From assembly GCA_000149225.2 (NCBI GenBank), contig CM000691.1, positions 744,001 to 808,000 on the forward strand: a stretch of 64,000 bases of DNA, in the 5' to 3' direction. This stretch comes from Lachancea kluyveri NRRL Y-12651 (lineage: Eukaryota; Ascomycota; Saccharomycetes; Saccharomycetales; Saccharomycetaceae). The notes under the pieces were generated by a model. That model saw nothing but the letters and a program-made list of their open reading frames with translations, was not told the DNA's origin and did no database searches. The position numbers and the translations under genes are program-made. Shown piece after piece: positions 58,665-64,000 of the stretch; within the stretch, counting starts at the first letter, position 1; the number at the start of each line of letters is the position of its first letter.

Positions 58665-58737
58665 TGCTTCCAATCAGATTTGAACTGATGATCTCCACAT
58701 TACTAGTGTGGCGCCTTACCAACTTGGCCATAGAAGC
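58665..58737 (-). tRNA. tRNA-Thr (anticodon AGT), second copy
   Basis: 73 nt, the exact reverse complement of the tRNA at 48805-48877, with T-rich sequence (TTCTTTTTCATTTTT) downstream on the minus strand. The two copies face each other about 9.8 kb apart. Confidence 0.97.
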
Positions 58738-58879
58738 TCTTTACAGATATCAGTAGTCGATAGTTGTGTATATACTCTATTGAACAGTGGGACCTTTCAA
58801 GGGTTCATCTATATAGCTGCCATATTTTTGCGTTTCAATGACTGATTTACCTAGGTATTAGATGAAGTAGTGAATAACA

Positions 58880-61324
58880 ATGGACAAAGGCTCGATCAAT
58901 TCCTCTAAATGTCTGAATTCTAGCTCAACAGACGAACATGTAGTGGCCTCTTTGTCAAACTTGAGCATTAATACACATGAACCGGTTCGGTCATCATGTT
59001 CGAGGGATATCAATTCGATCTTCGTTCCATCTAATAAAAAGAAGTTTGCCATGTTTAGGAACCATAGGCTAACAACTGTCAAGCCAAAAATTCCACAATC
59101 ATCTGATACTTTGGAGTTACCAAGAGCTCAAATCCCCGCTCAGATAGAAAGACCAAGACGTGGCATCTTCAAGGGTTTTGAAACGCAGACCGACTCATTT
59201 TTCAGTCCGAAAGCGGTGGATGATCCAGTATGGGATAAAAAGACTGGTCTTAATGATCTATCTGATGTTCTGCTTCCCCGAGAGGTTTCTCCTCGTGCAC
59301 TACCTGTGCAGAAAGAGAAAAGTGTGATAACTAACGTGTTGCAAACGATATCAGTTTCAAAAATTTCTGAACATCCTAGGGATTTAAAAATTCCAGGTTT
59401 GGAAACCACTCTTCTACCACACCAGCTCATTGGAGTGGATTTTTTGCAGAAAAGAGAACTTGGGTGTTCTGATTATAATGGATACTTCGGCGGGCTATTA
59501 TGTGATGATATGGGATTGGGTAAGACGGTTCAGATAATCACCTTGATGGCGTATAACTTGTTGAGTTCACCGACACTAATAATCTGTCCAGCAAGCTTGA
59601 CTACACAATGGTTATCTGAAATTAACAGATTTGTTCCTCGTTTGAAGGTACTGTTGTATCATGGACCTAAGCGACCAAAGAATTCTGCAGATTTGATGAA
59701 CTACGATGTTGTCATTTCTTCTTTTGACACTATAAGGTCTGAGTACGTGAAATTCGTCGGTCAAAGACAAGACTATGTTTCGCCAGTGTTTTATCAAAAG
59801 ATGAAATGGGGACGCGTGGTTCTAGATGAAGCACATACTATCGCGAATAAGAAAAGCAAAACTGCTCAAGCTTGTTATGAAATTGCTGCAACGAGAAGAT
59901 GGTGTCTAACCGGTACTCCAATTCAAAACAATCTGGATGATTTACAAAGTCTGTTAAAATTTTTGCAAGTCTCTAGATATGCTGATGAAGAAGAATGGAA
60001 AAAGGACATTTCTGAGGCAATGGCTGCTGGCCACATAAATCGAGTTTCGCAACTTTTAACTCGAGAATTAGAACCAGTAATGCTGAGAAGGACAAAAGCT
60101 ATCCTGGCTAGTTTTACGGAATCACAAGATGGGTCTTCTAAATTTAAGGGACTACCCCCGAAAATTGTACATTTTGAGGTACTAAACTTCACTTCTGTTC
60201 AGCAAAAAATTTACGACTACTTGAATTATAAGTACTTCAAAAAAGTCAGCAGACAGGTTAACGACTTTAGTGAACAACTTTCCAAACATGGGATCAAGAT
60301 CAATAATAATGAGATAGAAAAGCGTAGAGATCTTTTTTTGAATGAACAAAAAAAACATGAAATAAACGATGAATGCTTCAAAGCTCAGTATGAAGATCTA
60401 CTATCGGTTCTCTCTGAGCACAAGATAAAATTGAAATCGAAAGAAGCAGGCGACATGGGCAAGGTGAGAATCATGATTTTGGTTTATCTTCTTAGGTTAA
60501 GACAACTATGTTGTCACTGGGAACTATTAACTCATGGGATTGACTCCAAATCTGGGAAAGTTAACGATGTACCTAAAATTTTGCATGATTCCGACCGTCT
60601 TAGAAATACCCCAATGAAGAAACAGGCTACAGATGATTTTCTGGTACACGAATTCATGAATCTGAAGCTAAATGAAGAAAAAAAATCTGTATCCTTTGAA
60701 AAGTTCGAAACACCAACAAAAGATCAAGCTACTGAGAAGATTGAAGGACTAAAGATATTACAGCCAAGTGCGAAAGTAGAAAGAGTTGTAGAAATTTTGT
60801 TGAAGGAAAGACATTTTCCGGGTTCTGAAATTTCAAGAAAGACAATAATTTTCTCACAATTTACCCAGATGTTGAAATTAATTGAAGAGAAGTTGAAAGC
60901 CCTAAAAATTGGGCATAGCTGTTACTTCGGAGCGATGTCTATTGCGGAGAAGGATGCTTCAAAGAATGAGTTTGCGAAAGATTTAAAGTGTGAAGTTATG
61001 TTATGTGCTTTAAAATCTGGTTCCTTGGGTTTAAATTTGGTCATGGCTGATCGCGTCATTTTGTTCGATCCCTGGTGGAACCCTGCCGTTCAAGATCAAG
61101 CAATTGATAGAGTGTATCGTATTGGGCAGACCAGTAAGCAGGTCGATGTGCACATACTTGTAATGAAAAATACAGTCGAAGAGGAAATAATTAAGCTGCA
61201 AGAACATAAGAAAAATCTGGCAAAAATGGTTATAGAAGGTGATAAAAATGCAGTGAAAAAGCTATCTAGTGGGCTCAGTACTCGTGAGCTATTAAAACTT
61301 TTTGGTATTGTCAAGGAATGGTAA
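58880..61324 (+). CDS. SNF2-family ATPase, Rad5/Uls1/TTF2-like branch, without RING
   Basis: 814 aa. Helicase motifs in order: DDMGLGKT (~208-215), DEAH in VVLDEAHTIANKKSKT (~312-327), LTGTPIQNNLDDLQSLLKFL (~340-360), LRLRQLCCHWELL (~535), KTIIFSQFTQMLKLIEEKL (~655), SGSLGLNL (~715) and QAIDRVYRIGQ (~740). The CCH block, the EEEIIKLQEHKKNLA segment and the terminal LLKLFGI are typical of the Rad5/Rad16/Uls1/TTF2 group, but the region where Rad5 and Uls1 carry a C3HC4 RING has no cysteine pairs. Metazoan TTF2/Lodestar is also RING-less and similar at its C-terminus. No S. cerevisiae gene recognised at this place or by sequence. Presumed DNA translocase; substrate unknown. Confidence 0.85.
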   Translation: MDKGSINSSKCLNSSSTDEHVVASLSNLSINTHEPVRSSCSRDINSIFVPSNKKKFAMFRNHRLTTVKPKIPQSSDTLELPRAQIPAQIERPRRGIFKGFETQTDSFFSPKAVDDPVWDKKTGLNDLSDVLLPREVSPRALPVQKEKSVITNVLQTISVSKISEHPRDLKIPGLETTLLPHQLIGVDFLQKRELGCSDYNGYFGGLLCDDMGLGKTVQIITLMAYNLLSSPTLIICPASLTTQWLSEINRFVPRLKVLLYHGPKRPKNSADLMNYDVVISSFDTIRSEYVKFVGQRQDYVSPVFYQKMKWGRVVLDEAHTIANKKSKTAQACYEIAATRRWCLTGTPIQNNLDDLQSLLKFLQVSRYADEEEWKKDISEAMAAGHINRVSQLLTRELEPVMLRRTKAILASFTESQDGSSKFKGLPPKIVHFEVLNFTSVQQKIYDYLNYKYFKKVSRQVNDFSEQLSKHGIKINNNEIEKRRDLFLNEQKKHEINDECFKAQYEDLLSVLSEHKIKLKSKEAGDMGKVRIMILVYLLRLRQLCCHWELLTHGIDSKSGKVNDVPKILHDSDRLRNTPMKKQATDDFLVHEFMNLKLNEEKKSVSFEKFETPTKDQATEKIEGLKILQPSAKVERVVEILLKERHFPGSEISRKTIIFSQFTQMLKLIEEKLKALKIGHSCYFGAMSIAEKDASKNEFAKDLKCEVMLCALKSGSLGLNLVMADRVILFDPWWNPAVQDQAIDRVYRIGQTSKQVDVHILVMKNTVEEEIIKLQEHKKNLAKMVIEGDKNAVKKLSSGLSTRELLKLFGIVKEW

Positions 61325-62001
61325 TTTCCTGTATCTTTTTTATGTCTGGTTTTTATAAATGGTTGAGATTCTATTTCAATTCGAATGATATTCACGAACC
61401 TGGACTACCGAACTGTTTATGACAAATTACGGAAGTGAATCTTTATTTTTATTTTCATTGTTAAAATGTGCTTTAAGGCGACAAAAACATATATACTCAA
61501 CCCGGATTTTCAAAACCTTTAAAAAAGTATTATTGAGAATAGAAAAACACACATTCTAGCATACTGTGGCATTTCGAGTAGTCAATAAACCAGTACACGA
61601 AACATCAATATATCGCAAGTATAATTTCAACTTTTTTTTAACGTGCTTTCAATAAATAATTCTATTTGTGAGCTAGAAACTTAGTAAAAAGATTCCTTTT
61701 CGCAAGACAAGACTGCTCAGCTGATTTGCACTTTGGAGCAAAATGTAACTGAATAATTTTTTCTTCTCGTTATCATCTGAACTATTTTTAAGCCGTTGTG
61801 TATAATTATCAAAGTAACGAGAGATTGACAAAATCTATGAGTTAGGAGAACACCCCCGATCGGTTTCTCGATAATTGATAAAGTTTACAAATTAACAACA
61901 ATTTTGTCCAGTTTTAGACATGAATAGATTCCGAAACCATTTTCTTTTTCAATTTATTCAAAAACGGGTCAACAATACTTAAAATGTTACGTCTATATTT
62001 T
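61325..62001. other. Convergent SNF2-like/MKT1 3' spacer
   Basis: 677 bp, AT-rich, long for a convergent spacer in this window. No ORF, tRNA or repeat recognised. Confidence 0.45.
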
Positions 62002-64000
62002 CTAAGAGAAGGCCCTCTCGGCAAATGCGAAAGCATTTTGGTATAACTCATATTCGTCGTTCTCAACTAAGCTTAGTTTCGCCAATGCCTTTAGAACATA
62101 AGAGAAATCTTTTAAAAAGGACTTGGACCTTTCAAACTCTTCCTCCAAATTCGGAACAAATTTGTAAGTACTAAAAGAGGTCGTTACCAAGGCCATGGCA
62201 TCATTCTTGGCGTTACCATTGTGTAAATATTTTTGTAAGTAAAACTCCCACATCATCGCCATAATCGTACTAGGCGTCGATAACTTAAATGGAATTTTGA
62301 ATACTATCTTATTCTGCCATTCAAAGTTGTTCAAGGAAAGCCTGTCGAATTCGCCAGAGGACAAAGATGAGACCAAAACTGCTTCTAGGGTCTCCTTTAA
62401 ATTTTCTCTAACAAAATCTAGATGATCTCTAAAGATCAAAGTCTTTTTATCGATAGGACCGTGGTAGTTAGTAGGCTTTTGGTCCAGCCTGAACAGAGTT
62501 AGAATACGGGTAAGAACCAAAATGTATATGGATTCATCAGGATATGAACGTAAGGTTGCTTTTGACAAGGCTGATGGTGTAGCTGGTTGGGTTTCCTCTG
62601 AAAGAGATAAAACACCCATTTTCAAAAATGTTAACATAATGAAAATTGCCTCATGAGACTCAGGGTTAACCCCCAACTTGTTGAACTGCAAAAGTACTTC
62701 ACCCCATTTGGTTGGTTTTAAAGTTTTGGCACGGAAATCGAATTCAAAAAATTCCATCAAGTAAAGAAATCTCAAGAAATTTGTTGCCAAAAGATCAAAG
62801 GGTGTAAAGAGCTTGTACTTAGTAGGAACGGAATTGGGAAACAAAACGTCTTTGCTGATAAAGTCCTTTGACATATCTTCGGAGTTGCTGAGTAAGTTCA
62901 CAAATTCAGAAAGAGAAAAGCTTGTATCCAACTTGTCAGTTTTGACCACTAAGTGATTAATTCTCTCAAACACAGATGGTGTCTGCCTATTATTTAAGAC
63001 AACGACATCGTCTGGAGAAAACCAGTTCACTTGTTTGATGGGCTTACTTTGGTAATACCTGTTGATAGATTGTGTCAAAAGATTGATCTCTTTGTTTTTG
63101 AAGAATTCCACCGATTTTTTAACCAGATTCCTATATGAATTTGCGGATCCGCCATCTAAAGGAGCCTCCTCTGGATAAACACCGGTAGAAATCGTGTCCA
63201 ATAATTTACCACCAATTAGGCCGATAGATCTATAGAAATAATACTCATGAGGTAGCCTCTGCGAGATCACGTCATGCACATCATTTGGAATGGGTCTTGG
63301 GGATGAGGTCTTGCTCAAGGTATCCATATGTGGAGTGTCGGATGGAGTAACAGAGTTACTATGACCTGTTTGTTCTCGTTCACTATTTTCGGTGAGCAAC
63401 TCAACCCTACCGGACTCCTTTAAAACAGGCATATACTTCAAGGAAGAAACACCTCTCTGGTATCTCTTTACGGTATCAGAATTGTCAACCTTCAAAGGGT
63501 TAACCAACTGGTATGCATAAAAATCGGTCCCGCCAGTCACAGCCATTTCTAAAGCGATTTCGAACAGTTGGTGTGGCGGGTAAACTTGCAAAGGTGGTAG
63601 GGTTATTGGTTGCAAATCGTTCCCAACAGCCATGCAGATATCAATAAATTCATCCTGTGAAATGTTGAAATCGTTTAGAACCCTTGAATTTTCGATGAAT
63701 CTGAATTCTTTGTTAGGGAACTCCATACCTAAAATAAACTTTTCCACTTCAGGTAACATCAAACAATCGGTTGGTCCATAGATGGCATCGATGTAGCCAT
63801 TTTGCAGCAAATAAGCCAACTGCAGCCACGAACTATAGGGAGCCACTTGGTAGGCAATGCCTTGGGAGATAAGGTAGCAAATTAAATCGTTCTGAAATCC
63901 TTTAGTATCAATGGCAGTGCTGTATCTGAACGGCTCATGTGGTGCTATTGGCTGGTCGATATACGCGGATTGATTATTGTTTAATAAATTACTCCACTGT
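62002..64000 (-). CDS. MKT1: Mkt1, post-transcriptional regulator (N-terminus outside window)
   Basis: The frame is open to the window edge (last residues read QWSNLL then NNNQSAYIDQPIAPHEPFRYSTAIDT), so about 665 of ~830 residues are present. The remaining PIN/XPG-like N-terminal domain carries QVAPYSSWLQLAYLL, IDAIYGPTDCLML and FILGMEFPNKEFRFI; the C-terminal Mkt1 domains have LPHEYYFYRSIGL, INLLTQSINRYYQSKPIKQVNW, KPTNYHGPIDKKTLIFRDHL and MAMMWEFYLQKYLHNGNAKNDA. Mkt1 acts with Pbp1 in P-bodies and on poly(A) mRNAs to promote translation of targets such as HO. The commonly variable N-terminal position (residue 30 in S. cerevisiae) is beyond the window. Confidence 0.96.
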   Translation of the reverse strand, partial: QWSNLLNNNQSAYIDQPIAPHEPFRYSTAIDTKGFQNDLICYLISQGIAYQVAPYSSWLQLAYLLQNGYIDAIYGPTDCLMLPEVEKFILGMEFPNKEFRFIENSRVLNDFNISQDEFIDICMAVGNDLQPITLPPLQVYPPHQLFEIALEMAVTGGTDFYAYQLVNPLKVDNSDTVKRYQRGVSSLKYMPVLKESGRVELLTENSEREQTGHSNSVTPSDTPHMDTLSKTSSPRPIPNDVHDVISQRLPHEYYFYRSIGLIGGKLLDTISTGVYPEEAPLDGGSANSYRNLVKKSVEFFKNKEINLLTQSINRYYQSKPIKQVNWFSPDDVVVLNNRQTPSVFERINHLVVKTDKLDTSFSLSEFVNLLSNSEDMSKDFISKDVLFPNSVPTKYKLFTPFDLLATNFLRFLYLMEFFEFDFRAKTLKPTKWGEVLLQFNKLGVNPESHEAIFIMLTFLKMGVLSLSEETQPATPSALSKATLRSYPDESIYILVLTRILTLFRLDQKPTNYHGPIDKKTLIFRDHLDFVRENLKETLEAVLVSSLSSGEFDRLSLNNFEWQNKIVFKIPFKLSTPSTIMAMMWEFYLQKYLHNGNAKNDAMALVTTSFSTYKFVPNLEEEFERSKSFLKDFSYVLKALAKLSLVENDEYELYQNAFAFAERAFS

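Noticed and set aside
1-64000. CRISPR arrays, bacterial operons or prophage
   Set aside because: The DNA is clearly yeast nuclear; no such repeats were seen.

Overview
The window is nuclear DNA of a budding yeast in the family Saccharomycetaceae. Genes are close-packed and mostly intronless. The few introns have GTATGT/GTACGT donors and TACTAAC-type branch points, and tRNA-Thr(AGT) is of the Saccharomyces type. Almost every protein reads as a close relative of a known S. cerevisiae protein. From memory of the S. cerevisiae map, the order interleaves the TAO3-ASG1-FKH1-CSM2-RPL16A-FLX1-VHS2-OM45-TMA108-TPM2-REV7-AXL2-CCT2 block of chromosome IX with the FKH2-RPL16B-TOM7-LAT1-RNH201-MSK1-MLF3-IMP4-MKS1-APJ1-NIS1-TPM1-EOS1-SWS2-PMS1-SAL1-END3-MKT1 block of chromosome XIV. 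Each duplicated pair is present once. This is the order expected of a yeast that did not go through the whole-genome duplication (a Zygosaccharomyces/Torulaspora-like, Lachancea-like or Kluyveromyces-like lineage; the genus cannot be fixed from this window alone).

Layout. 1-12.5 kb: TAO3 (3' part), ASG1, a single FKH1/2 gene with an intron, CSM2, RPL16 with its intron, FLX1, TOM7. 13.4-18.1 kb: LAT1, RNH201, MSK1. 18.2-20.9 kb: a decayed hAT-type DNA transposon in the MSK1-MLF3 gap. 21.6-31.4 kb: MLF3/VHS2, IMP4, MKS1, OM45, APJ1. 33.5-40.8 kb: EOS1, TPM (with intron), NIS1 and TMA108, a four-gene block inverted relative to the ancestral order and flanked by unusually long gene-free stretches. 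42.3-47.9 kb: SWS2, PMS1, REV7, SAL1. 48.3-48.9 kb: a solo Ty1/Ty2-type LTR just upstream of a tRNA-Thr gene. 49.6-58.3 kb: an ACOT9-type acyl-CoA thioesterase that I believe S. cerevisiae lacks, AXL2, END3, and CCT2, whose first exon is only the ATG. 58.7-64 kb: a second, identical tRNA-Thr in the opposite orientation, a RING-less SNF2 ATPase with no S. cerevisiae counterpart that I recognise, and MKT1 (its start lies beyond the window).

The genes are ordinary housekeeping and cell-biology genes and do not form one pathway. Themes are mitochondria (FLX1, TOM7, LAT1, MSK1, OM45, SWS2, SAL1, ACOT9-like), genome maintenance (CSM2, RNH201, PMS1, REV7, SNF2-like), polarity and actin (TAO3, TPM, NIS1, AXL2, END3) and transcription (ASG1, FKH, MKS1). 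I found no clearly new multi-gene system. The most notable points are three introns that I believe are absent from the S. cerevisiae orthologs (one leaving an ATG-only exon), the lineage-specific inversion, the two genes without obvious S. cerevisiae counterparts, the Saccharomyces-like LTR in a non-duplicated yeast, and a GC-rich structured island between the Rap1-like sites and the start of RPL16.
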